Assembly: GCA_035550075.1 (NCBI GenBank)
Contig: DASZQG010000228.1
Location: 1-11,982, forward strand
Length of the DNA: 11,982 bases
DNA from: AWTP1-13 sp035550075
Lineage (GTDB): Bacteria > Pseudomonadota > Alphaproteobacteria > Rhizobiales > Hyphomicrobiaceae
Reading direction: 5' to 3'
Part shown: positions 5,525 to 11,982 of the stretch, piece by piece
How positions within the stretch are numbered: position 1 is the first letter of the stretch
Layout: every line of letters begins with the position of its first letter
Position numbers and translations under genes: made by a program
Notes under the pieces: generated by a model
What the model was told of the DNA's origin: nothing
Database searches by the model: none
What the model saw: the letters and a program-made list of their open reading frames with translations, nothing else

Positions 5525-7012
5525 TCAGTTCGTGAGGCGCAGGTTCGTGACCTTCAGAGCGATGTCACGGAACGCGGCGCGCAGCTCGTCACCGGTTGAG
5601 GTATTGTAGAAGTGGCTCGCGTCGGTGGCGCACTTCTGCAGCGTGGTTACGGCGGTCGCGTTGTTGCCGAGCTGGAAGCCGACCGTGTACACCTCGATGC
5701 CAACGCCGTTGGCTTTCATGTTGGTGCACAGCGTGCGCGCCTGGCTGGTGGAGTCGCCGTTCTGCGCCAGCAGGTACTGCTGGTTGTACTCGCCGTCCGT
5801 CATCAGCACGGCAATCTTCTTCAGATTGGGCGTGCCGTAGGCCGAGGGCGCCGACGCGGCAGGCCAGATCGTGCCCCACTTCGGCGACAGCAGGTACCAC
5901 GCCCAGGCGGTGCCGAGGTGCCCGGCCGTGTTGCCGTTGGCCACGAAGTTGTTGGTGATCATGTCCTTGAGAGCCTGCTTGTCCTTGGTCAGCGGCATGA
6001 TCGTCGCCTTGCTCGGCAGACAGTTGGCGTTGCCGTTGCCACTGGTAAGGCTGTCGCCGGTCGCTACGTCGAAGGAAGTCAGATACTTGGTGCCGCCCGG
6101 CGCGTCGTCGTTGAACGCCGATGTCGCCCGCTCCACCACGCACGTGCTGTACGTCTTGACCTTGTTGGCGGTGGTCTTGCACGAGCTCTTGATTTGGCCC
6201 CTGCTGTTGTAGCAGGTGGCAGGCAGGTCATCCCGATAGCCGTCGCCGTTCGCGTCGACGTCGTCGGAAAGGCCCGTAACCGCGGTGAAGTAGGACCCCG
6301 CGTTCACCGCAACCGAGAACGGCGCCAGCGCGACCTTTGAAGTGTAGGTGCTCTGGTCATCCCAGACCACGATGTCGATCAAGTCGCGCGCCGCCGACTG
6401 CAGATCGGACAGCTTCTGGCCGGACATCGACCCGGTGATGTCGAGCATCATCGCGATCTCAAGGCTCTCCGCGCCGTTGCCGCCCACCTGCAGCTCCGCG
6501 GTTGAGGAATTGGTGACCTTCATGCAGCCGAAGGCGTTGCCCTTGCACGAGTCGGGGGCGGCGGTATCTTCCTCGCGGCTGGCGATGTACTTCAGTGCAC
6601 CCAGAAACGGCGTGCGCACCCAAGTCGTCGCGCTCACCGTGAACTGGGTCCCAAGTGCGTTCGGCGAGAACGTCAGCGAGCTGGTCACCACGTCGGTCGG
6701 CTTGGCGTGATCGAAGAAGGCAGAGGCCGCGGCCGACGCCTTGCTGATCATGTCGGTCTTTTCGACCTGGGCCACCCGTCCGGCGGCCAGCGCAGCGGCA
6801 TCAAGCGCAGACTGCGTGTGCGAGGCGGCCTTGTAGACGCGGCCGAAATCGACGGCCAGGCCCACGAACGCCGTCAGCGGGATCACGAGCAGGCCGAACA
6901 TCATTGCGACGGTGCCGGACTGGTCGCGCCCCAGCCGGCGCATGATGCCGCCGGGCTGCGTTGCTTTGGAGCCGATTTCCAGCAGCGGCTGCTGCCTGGA
7001 CGACGCGGACAT
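5525..7012 (-). CDS. TadG-like pilus-assembly protein with von Willebrand A domain
   Basis: A 495-residue protein. After a short basic N-terminus comes a TadE/TadG-type segment (about 28-78) with one membrane helix (about 33-53, VAMMFGLLVIPLTAFVGLAVDF) and an Ala-rich helix. A VWA domain follows, with the MIDAS motif DITGSMS (191-197) and a later LMTDGEYN (404-411, Asp406). Between them is a long insertion with paired cysteines (267, 278, 291, 331) and a calcium-loop-like DVDANGDGYRDD. The bulk is probably periplasmic or surface-exposed. TadG-like proteins accompany Flp/Tad pilus systems, but no other tad gene is here. The ATG at 7012 has an excellent ribosome site; a TTG at 7054 does not. 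Family is certain, role in pili or adhesion is inferred. It breaks the usual ptsH-ahcY neighbourhood. Confidence 0.9.
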   Translation of the reverse strand: MSASSRQQPLLEIGSKATQPGGIMRRLGRDQSGTVAMMFGLLVIPLTAFVGLAVDFGRVYKAASHTQSALDAAALAAGRVAQVEKTDMISKASAAASAFFDHAKPTDVVTSSLTFSPNALGTQFTVSATTWVRTPFLGALKYIASREEDTAAPDSCKGNAFGCMKVTNSSTAELQVGGNGAESLEIAMMLDITGSMSGQKLSDLQSAARDLIDIVVWDDQSTYTSKVALAPFSVAVNAGSYFTAVTGLSDDVDANGDGYRDDLPATCYNSRGQIKSSCKTTANKVKTYSTCVVERATSAFNDDAPGGTKYLTSFDVATGDSLTSGNGNANCLPSKATIMPLTKDKQALKDMITNNFVANGNTAGHLGTAWAWYLLSPKWGTIWPAASAPSAYGTPNLKKIAVLMTDGEYNQQYLLAQNGDSTSQARTLCTNMKANGVGIEVYTVGFQLGNNATAVTTLQKCATDASHFYNTSTGDELRAAFRDIALKVTNLRLTN

Positions 7013-7020
7013 GGGTAGTC

Positions 7021-7028
7021 TCTCCCCT
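7021..7028 (-). promoter_or_regulatory. Ribosome binding site of the TadG-like gene
   Basis: AGGGGAGA on the minus strand lies 8 nt before the ATG at 7012. It settles the start against the upstream TTG at 7054, which has no such site. Confidence 0.75.
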
Positions 7029-7166
7029 GAACGGAGTTGTGATGCAGCCCGCAAAATAAACTTGCAATTGTTTCTATGTTCTGAAGCAATATGATGAATG
7101 CCGGCGATATAGTGTCGGATTTATATCTTGCTATTACTGTATTTTACTCAAATGCAGTCGATTGTT

Positions 7167-7182
7167 TTAATTGGTTCTCAAC
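7167..7182. promoter_or_regulatory. Near-match CtrA box (TTAA-N7-TCAAC)
   Basis: TTAA at 7167-7170, a seven-base spacer, then TCAAC at 7178-7182: one mismatch from TTAA-N7-TTAAC. It is about 155 nt upstream of the TadG-like gene and about 290 nt upstream of ahcY. CtrA controls pilus genes in Caulobacter, so the placement is sensible, but one near-match in an AT-rich stretch can arise by chance. Confidence 0.3.
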
Positions 7183-7294
7183 CACGAAATCTCTCGGGGG
7201 CGCGGCCGCCGCCGTCCTCTAACCGTTCCTCGGCCCACCGTCTGGTCCCAATTCAAATTCGGAACCTCGACATAACGACTTCTTTATATCTTTA

Positions 7295-7323
7295 TTGCGC
7301 GTAGCGGCTGCACCTCCTATAGA
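7295..7323 (+). promoter_or_regulatory. Candidate promoter of ahcY
   Basis: TTGCGC (7295-7300), a 17-nt spacer and TATAGA (7318-7323) make a passable sigma-70-type pair, about 150 nt before the ahcY start. Spacing is right but each hexamer departs from consensus, and other pairs could be drawn. Confidence 0.3.
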
Positions 7324-7385
7324 AGCGCTGGAGCGCCCGGCTTCGGCGGGGGCCTCTTTGCCCGGCCGGCCGCGCGCTGGCCGCA

Positions 7386-7406
7386 GGCGGGCTTGTATGG
7401 CCCGCC
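7386..7406 (+). other. Hairpin in the ahcY leader
   Basis: A perfect 7-bp stem GGCGGGC/GCCCGCC with loop TTGTATG. It is followed by TATTAGGACC, not by a T-tract, so it is not an evident terminator. A shorter GCGC-TGGA-GCGC hairpin is at 7325-7336. Together they suggest a folded 5' leader for ahcY. Confidence 0.4.
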
Positions 7407-7475
7407 TATTAGGACCCAGGGACGGCCTCCGGCCCCCGGTGCGGCAATACAGGATCACAGGCAGGAAAGGCAGCC

Positions 7476-8879
7476 ATGACGCGTGCTAGCGACTATGTGG
7501 TTAAGGATATCGGCCTGGCCGGCTGGGGCCGGAAGGAAATCGCCATCGCCGAGACCGAGATGCCCGGCCTCATGGCGACCCGCGAGGAGTTCAAGAAGGC
7601 CCAGCCTCTCAAAGGTGCGCGCATCGCCGGATCGCTGCACATGACGATCCAGACCGCGGTGCTGATCGAGACCCTGAAGGCGCTCGGCGCGGACGTGCGC
7701 TGGGCCTCCTGCAACATCTACTCGACCCAGGACCACGCGGCCGCCGCCATCGCCGAGGGCGGCACGCCGGTATTCGCCGTCAAAGGCGAGTCGCTTTCCG
7801 ACTACTGGGACTACACGCACCGCATCTTCGAGTGGGCCGATGGCGGCGTGGCCAACATGATCCTCGACGACGGCGGCGATGCGACGCTGCTGATCCATCT
7901 CGGCGTGCGCGCGGAAGGCGGCGACACAAAGTTCCTGGAGACGGCCAGCAACGAGGAGGAGCAGGTTCTGTACGCGGCCATCAAGCGCCGCCTGAAGGAG
8001 AAGCCCGGCTGGTACGGCACCGTCGCCAAGAGCGTGCGCGGCGTGACGGAGGAAACCACCACCGGCGTGCACCGCCTCTATGAGATGCAGAAGAAGGGCA
8101 CGCTGCTGTGGCCCGCCATCAACGTCAATGACTCCGTGACCAAGTCGAAGTTCGACAACCTCTACGGCTGCCGCGAAAGCCTCGTCGACGGCATCCGTCG
8201 CGGCACCGACGTGATGATGGCCGGCAAGGTCGCGATGGTTGCGGGCTACGGCGACGTGGGCAAGGGCTCGGCCGCATCGCTGCGCCAGGCCGGCTGCCGC
8301 GTGATGGTGTCGGAGGTCGATCCGATCTGCGCGCTGCAGGCGGCGATGGAGGGCTACGAGGTGACCACCATGGAGGATGCCGCGCCGCGCGCCGACATCT
8401 TCATCACCGCCACCGGCAACATCGACGTCATCACCGTCGACCACATGCGCGCCATGAAGGATCGCGCGATCGTCGCCAACATCGGCCACTTCGACAGCGA
8501 GATCCAGGTCGGCGCGCTGCGCAATTTCAAGTGGCACAATGTCAAGCCGCAGGTGGACGAGGTGGAGTTCCCCGACGGCAAGCGCATCATCCTGTTGTCG
8601 GAGGGGCGGCTCGTGAACCTCGGCAACGCCATGGGCCACCCGAGCTTCGTGATGTCGTCGTCGTTCACGAACCAGACGCTGGCGCAGATCGAGCTGTGGA
8701 CCAGCCCGGGCAAGTACGAGAAGAAGGTGTATACGTTGCCTAAGCACCTCGACGAGAAGGTCGCGCGGCTGCATCTCGCGAAGATCGGCGTGAGGCTCTC
8801 CAAGCTCAGCAAGGAGCAGGCGACCTACATTGGCGTGCCCGAGCAGGGGCCGTACAAGCCTGATACGTATCGGTATTGA
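7476..8879 (+). CDS. ahcY: S-adenosylhomocysteine hydrolase
   Basis: A 467-residue cytoplasmic enzyme that reversibly splits S-adenosylhomocysteine into adenosine and homocysteine, relieving product inhibition of methyltransferases and feeding the methyl cycle. Visible: GSLHMTIQTAVLIETL (52-67), the ILDDGGDAT stretch (129-137) with catalytic-site acidic residues, NVNDSVTKSKFDN (216-228) holding the substrate lysine and aspartate, the NAD-binding GYGDVGKG (257-264), NIGHFDSEI (335-343), and the C-terminus KPDTYRY, whose lysine and tyrosine reach the NAD site of the neighbouring subunit. Length and wording match full-length alphaproteobacterial AhcY with its usual insertion of about 40 residues. 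AGGAAAGG at 7463-7470 fixes the start. A structured leader precedes it and a strong hairpin follows, suggesting its own transcript. Confidence 0.98.
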   Translation: MTRASDYVVKDIGLAGWGRKEIAIAETEMPGLMATREEFKKAQPLKGARIAGSLHMTIQTAVLIETLKALGADVRWASCNIYSTQDHAAAAIAEGGTPVFAVKGESLSDYWDYTHRIFEWADGGVANMILDDGGDATLLIHLGVRAEGGDTKFLETASNEEEQVLYAAIKRRLKEKPGWYGTVAKSVRGVTEETTTGVHRLYEMQKKGTLLWPAINVNDSVTKSKFDNLYGCRESLVDGIRRGTDVMMAGKVAMVAGYGDVGKGSAASLRQAGCRVMVSEVDPICALQAAMEGYEVTTMEDAAPRADIFITATGNIDVITVDHMRAMKDRAIVANIGHFDSEIQVGALRNFKWHNVKPQVDEVEFPDGKRIILLSEGRLVNLGNAMGHPSFVMSSSFTNQTLAQIELWTSPGKYEKKVYTLPKHLDEKVARLHLAKIGVRLSKLSKEQATYIGVPEQGPYKPDTYRY

Positions 8880-8908
8880 GCGCACCGCGACGCGTATCTC
8901 TGACGCCG

Positions 8909-8938
8909 GGGCGGGACGCGAACCAATCGCGCCCGCCC
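8909..8938 (+). terminator. Strong hairpin after ahcY, probable terminator
   Basis: GGGCGGG-A-CGCG and CGCGCCCGCCC pair over 11 bp with one bulged A and a seven-base loop AACCAAT, beginning 30 nt after the ahcY stop. The following TGTGCCTTCCC is only weakly T-rich, so it may terminate imperfectly or protect the mRNA end. Confidence 0.5.
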
Positions 8939-8985
8939 TGTGCCTTCCCGGCTCTGGCCATGGGCGGCGAAGCCCAACATACTGC

Positions 8986-9001
8986 TTAATGATTCGTTAA
9001 C
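8986..9001 (+). promoter_or_regulatory. CtrA box with an internal GANTC methylation site
   Basis: TTAA-TGATTCG-TTAAC matches the CtrA consensus TTAA-N7-TTAAC exactly. The spacer contains GATTC (8991-8995), a GANTC target of the cell-cycle methylase CcrM. It lies 87 nt before the preferred divL start, so it is positioned to control that gene in step with the cell cycle. The motif is seen; binding is inferred from alphaproteobacterial biology. Confidence 0.72.
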
Positions 9002-9087
9002 GATTGGGGGACGGTCCTCGCGCTCAACAGTCGAGCGTCTCGCGTCAGCCTGTTGCGTGTTCGGCCGATACGGCTCGTTCGGCAGTG

Positions 9088-11583
9088 ATGTGGTGGGCAA
9101 ACGCTAACGGCAGCTCAGGCAGGCCGCGCGGGGAGCTGATTCTGCTCTTTCTCGCGAGCTTCGTGGTCGTGGTCGCCCTGGTGCTGGGGGTGGCCGACGG
9201 TATCGTTCCCGCCATTGCCCGGCAGCAGGTCACCCGCATCCTGTTCACAAGCATCGCCGTCGGCGGCGTCCTGGTGGCGGCCGCCATGACCTTCCTGACC
9301 CTGCGGCGGCACGGCTTTGCCGGCCGCAAATCCAGGGACGAAGTGGCGGAGCTGCGCAAGAACCTGCTGACGGCGGAAGCCATCATCAAGGCCGAGCCGC
9401 AGGTGCTGGTGTTCTGGGACCAGGGCCACGGCGCCCAGGTCGTGGCGCACACGCTGACGGGCGTCGAAGGCCTGCCCGCGCTCAGCCCGCAGGTGCTGCG
9501 GTTCGGCAAGTGGCTGGACCTGGCGTCGGCCCAGGAACTGAAAAAGGGCCTCGATGCGCTGTTCGCGGAGGGGCGGCCCTTCAACCTGCTGCTGCGCACC
9601 GGCGCCGGCGGCCACCTGGAGGCGGACGGCCGCGCCGCCGGCGGCCGCGCCATCCTGCGCCTGCGTGATGTGGCCGGCCGCAAGCGCGACCTCGCCCGCA
9701 TCCTCGAGCAGCACCGCCTGCTGGTGCGCGACACAACCGCCGGGCGCGCGCTGCTCAACTCGCTGCCGATGCCGGTGTGGTTCCGCCGCGCCGACGGCGC
9801 CATCGAATGGGTCAACGACGCCTACGTGAAGGCCGTGGAGGCCGCGGGCGAAACGGAAGTGCTCAAGCACCAGATCGAGCTTTTGGAAACGCGCCAGCGC
9901 GAGGCGGTCGAGGCGACGCTGGCCAAGGGCGCCGCCTACCGCGAGCGCGTGCATCTCATCAGCGGCGGCACCCGCAAGGCGCACGACGTGGTGATTCTGC
10001 CGCTCGACGGCGCGACGGTGGGCGCGGCCATCGACGTGGCGGCGCTGGAGACGGCGCAGGGCGAGCTCAGCCGCCACGTCGCCGCCTACGAGCGCACGCT
10101 CGACCGCGTCGCCACCGGCGTCGCCATCTTCGGCCCCGACCAGCGGATCGCGTTCTACAACGACGCCTACCGCAAGCTTTGGCAACTCGACGCTGACTGG
10201 CTGGCTACCAAGCCCTCCGACGGCGAGATCCTGGATCGCCTGCGCGAGCTGTCGCGGCTGCCCGAGGTCGTCAGCTACCGCGACTGGAAGGCCAAGATCC
10301 TGTCCGGCTACAAGACCGGCACCGAATACGAGGACTGGTGGCACCTGCTGGATGGGCGCACCATCCACGTCAACTCGGCGCTGCGCCCCGACGGCGGGCT
10401 GACCTATCTCTATGACGATGCTACCGAGCGGTTCGCGCTCGAGACGCGCTACAACGCCCTGATCCAGACACAGCGCGAGACGCTCGACAGCCTGAACGAG
10501 GGCGTGGCGGTGTTCGCCACCGACGGCCGGCTCAAGCTCTACAATTCCGCCTTCGCACAGATCTGGAAGCTGTCGCGCAGCACGCTGGAGGAAGGTCCGC
10601 ACATCGACGAGATCATCGCCCTGTGCACCTCGCTGTTCGACGACATGCAGACGTGGGCGCGCGTCAGCCGCGCCGTGACCGGCATCTCCGACCGCCGCCA
10701 GCCGGTGGAGGGCCAGATGGTGTGGCCGGACGAAAGCGTTATCGACTTCGCGGTGTCGCCGCTGCCCGACGGCGCCACGCTGCTCACCTTCGTCGACGTC
10801 ACCGACTCGCGGCGCTACGAGCAGACGCTGCTGGAGCGCAACGAGGCGCTGGTCGCCGCCGACCGCCTGAAGAGCCAGTTCATCAGTCACGTGTCCTATG
10901 AGCTGAGAACCCCGCTCACCAACATCATCGGCTTCAGCGAACTGCTGGCAAGCCCGCACACCGGCGACCTCAACGACAAGCAGCGCGAGTATCTGAACGA
11001 CATCTCGGCGTCGTCCCGCACGCTGCTCGCCATCATCAACGACATCCTGGATCTCACCACCATCGACGCCGGCGCGCTGGAGCTGAAGCTCGGACCCGTC
11101 AAGGTTGCAGCCGTGGTCGATACCGCCGTGCTGGGCGTGCGCGACCGGGCCAACCGCGCACGCCTCAATCTCGACATTCGGATCGCTGACGATGCGCTGG
11201 AATTCATCGCCGACGAGGCGCGGGTCCGGCAGGTGCTCTACAATCTGCTCTCGAACGCAATCGGTTTCTCCAATCCCGGCGAGTCGATCAGCGTCAGCGC
11301 GTGGCGCGAGGACCGCATGATGGTGTTTGCCGTGGAAGACAGCGGCGTCGGCATTCCCAAGGAGCAGCAGCAGCGGGTGCTGGAGCGGTTCGAGAGCCGC
11401 AGCCAGGGTTCGAAGCATCGCGGCGCCGGCCTCGGCCTGTCGATCGTCAAAAGCCTGGTGGAGCTGCACGGCGGGGCCATGTCGCTGGAATCCGAGCCCG
11501 GCCGCGGCACCCGCGTAACGGTGCGTTTCCCGGAGGACGGCGTGGGCGAAGCGGAGCAGGCACCCCAGGCCGCCAGCGCATGA
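9088..11583 (+). CDS. divL: DivL-type PAS sensor pseudokinase with tyrosine in the H-box
   Basis: An 831-residue protein with two membrane segments (about 17-37 and 51-72), a PAS array (clear units near 335-445 and 462-575, a weaker one near 215-320, perhaps another near 98-195), a dimerisation helix (about 590-660) and an ATPase domain with the N-box NLLSNAIGFS (Asn723), the G1 box DSGVGIP (751-757) and the G2 box GAGLGLSI (779-786). The H-box reads HVSYELRTPL: Tyr604 stands where histidine kinases carry the phospho-accepting His. This is the hallmark of DivL, which in Caulobacter senses DivK phosphorylation and steers CckA and hence CtrA. The ATG at 9088 is chosen although its ribosome site is weak; a TTG at 9004 would add 28 poorly structured residues and nearly abuts the CtrA box. 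Its stop overlaps the tsaE start. Confidence 0.88.
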   Translation: MWWANANGSSGRPRGELILLFLASFVVVVALVLGVADGIVPAIARQQVTRILFTSIAVGGVLVAAAMTFLTLRRHGFAGRKSRDEVAELRKNLLTAEAIIKAEPQVLVFWDQGHGAQVVAHTLTGVEGLPALSPQVLRFGKWLDLASAQELKKGLDALFAEGRPFNLLLRTGAGGHLEADGRAAGGRAILRLRDVAGRKRDLARILEQHRLLVRDTTAGRALLNSLPMPVWFRRADGAIEWVNDAYVKAVEAAGETEVLKHQIELLETRQREAVEATLAKGAAYRERVHLISGGTRKAHDVVILPLDGATVGAAIDVAALETAQGELSRHVAAYERTLDRVATGVAIFGPDQRIAFYNDAYRKLWQLDADWLATKPSDGEILDRLRELSRLPEVVSYRDWKAKILSGYKTGTEYEDWWHLLDGRTIHVNSALRPDGGLTYLYDDATERFALETRYNALIQTQRETLDSLNEGVAVFATDGRLKLYNSAFAQIWKLSRSTLEEGPHIDEIIALCTSLFDDMQTWARVSRAVTGISDRRQPVEGQMVWPDESVIDFAVSPLPDGATLLTFVDVTDSRRYEQTLLERNEALVAADRLKSQFISHVSYELRTPLTNIIGFSELLASPHTGDLNDKQREYLNDISASSRTLLAIINDILDLTTIDAGALELKLGPVKVAAVVDTAVLGVRDRANRARLNLDIRIADDALEFIADEARVRQVLYNLLSNAIGFSNPGESISVSAWREDRMMVFAVEDSGVGIPKEQQQRVLERFESRSQGSKHRGAGLGLSIVKSLVELHGGAMSLESEPGRGTRVTVRFPEDGVGEAEQAPQAASA

Positions 11584-11982
11584 CGGACGCGAGGACGTGG
11601 GAGCTGGATGAGCCGGGCGTCGTCCTGCTCGCCCAGCTCATGGCCCTGAAAATCCGCAAGCACGACGTGATCGCCCTGCGCGGCGACCTCGGCGCGGGCA
11701 AGACCACGTTCGCGCGCGCGCTCATCCGCGCGCTGATCAGCGACGAGGCGGCCGAGGTGCCAAGCCCCACCTTCTCCCTGCAGCAAGCCTACGACAGCCC
11801 GCGCCTGCGCGTGACGCACGTCGATTTCTACCGGCTGGCGGATGCCGGCGAGGCGCGCGAATTGGGCGTCGAGGATGCAGCGCTCGAGGGCGCGGTGCTC
11901 GTCGAGTGGCCCGAACGCGCCGCCGCGCTGATGCCGGCGGACCGCTTCGAAATCGTGCTTGCGGAGACGCGGGACAGCACCA
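11580..11982 (+). CDS. tsaE: tRNA threonylcarbamoyladenosine ATPase TsaE, N-terminal part
   Basis: 134 codons are open from an ATG at 11580 to the window edge; the ATGA overlap with the divL stop indicates translational coupling. TsaE is the P-loop ATPase that works with TsaB and TsaD to make the t6A modification of tRNAs reading ANN codons. Visible are Walker A GDLGAGKTTF (35-44), VPSPTFSLQQAY (60-71), THVDFYRL (79-86) and VEWPER (108-113), all in the family order. In some Rhizobiales TsaE is fused to a sugar- or aminoglycoside-type kinase domain; because the gene is cut, that cannot be judged here. Confidence 0.94.
   Translation, partial: MTDARTWELDEPGVVLLAQLMALKIRKHDVIALRGDLGAGKTTFARALIRALISDEAAEVPSPTFSLQQAYDSPRLRVTHVDFYRLADAGEARELGVEDAALEGAVLVEWPERAAALMPADRFEIVLAETRDST

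Larger units (their letters stand above)
7013..7475. other. Divergent intergenic region between the TadG-like gene and ahcY
   Basis: This 463-base gap holds the promoters of two divergent genes. Its left part (about 7050-7180) is clearly AT-rich against the GC-rich surroundings, as expected for the promoter of the leftward gene, and contains a near-match CtrA site at 7167-7182. Its right part (about 7320-7460) is very GC-rich and can form several hairpins ahead of ahcY. I saw no tRNA and no credible small gene; a 79-codon leftward frame at 7219-7458 looks like chance. Confidence 0.6.

Noticed and set aside
7244..7266. Imperfect 23-bp palindrome (GGT.CC ... GG.ACC)
   Set aside because: About 7 of 11 position pairs match; too weak to call an operator without conservation data.
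7318..7350. Possible SAH riboswitch, from GAAGCGCTG followed by GCCCGGCTTC before ahcY
   Set aside because: It lacks the conserved CCAGGCUCG-type core and the spacing of the known SAH aptamer, and overlaps the best candidate -10 element.
7219..7458. A 79-codon minus-strand frame in the gap before ahcY
   Set aside because: No ribosome site, Arg/Gly/Ala-rich composition and no recognisable domain; it spans the likely ahcY promoter and leader.
7455..8885. A 476-codon minus-strand frame opposite ahcY
   Set aside because: Antisense shadow of a certain gene.
9004..9087. Upstream TTG start for divL
   Set aside because: No ribosome site, it begins three bases after the CtrA box, and the added 28 residues show no structure; ATG at 9088 keeps the box at a promoter distance.
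9115..11469. A 784-codon open frame on the minus strand opposite divL
   Set aside because: Shadow of the divL frame, with no domain motif or ribosome site.

Overview
The window reads as chromosomal DNA from a GC-rich alphaproteobacterium, most likely of the order Hyphomicrobiales (Rhizobiales). The grounds are the gene set and order (pckA beside chvI-chvG, a short kinase-only hprK, a mannose-type EIIA, HPr, ahcY, a DivL-type sensor and tsaE), the clear ChvG/ChvI protein signatures and an exact CtrA box. I cannot assign genus or species. I saw no mobile element, tRNA, rRNA or CRISPR array.

Layout. At the left edge the 5' part of pckA (PEP carboxykinase) runs leftwards off the window. After a 0.3 kb gap comes a HugZ/DUF2470-type flavin or heme-binding protein gene, also leftward. 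Divergent from it is a tight rightward run: chvI (response regulator), chvG (sensor kinase), hprK (HPr kinase, overlapping chvG by 17 nt), a mannose-type EIIA gene and ptsH (HPr). The run ends at a nearly perfect palindromic terminator, which also serves the convergent, leftward TadG-like gene with a von Willebrand A domain. A 0.46 kb gap, AT-rich on its left side, separates that gene from rightward ahcY (S-adenosylhomocysteine hydrolase). A strong hairpin and a CtrA box then precede a DivL-type sensor pseudokinase, whose stop codon overlaps the start of tsaE, cut by the right edge.

How the genes fit together. The left half is an envelope and carbon signalling block: ChvG-ChvI controls envelope, host-adaptation and metabolic genes in rhizobia, Agrobacterium and Brucella. 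HprK, EIIA and HPr are parts of a regulatory phosphotransferase chain without any sugar permease in view. PckA is the first step of gluconeogenesis. The right half combines methyl-cycle housekeeping (AhcY), the cell-cycle regulator DivL and tRNA modification (TsaE). The TadG-like gene interrupts the otherwise familiar order between ptsH and ahcY.

Most notable observations: (1) the DivL-like protein has tyrosine where a histidine kinase has its phospho-accepting histidine, while its ATP-binding boxes are intact; (2) its upstream region holds an exact TTAA-N7-TTAAC CtrA box with a GANTC (CcrM) methylation site inside the spacer; (3) an 8-bp direct repeat with an 11-bp period lies between the HugZ-like gene and chvI, a good candidate operator for an OmpR-family regulator such as ChvI; (4) the TadG-like protein carries an EF-hand-like calcium loop inside its VWA region. 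I did not find a wholly new system; the novelty here is mainly regulatory.
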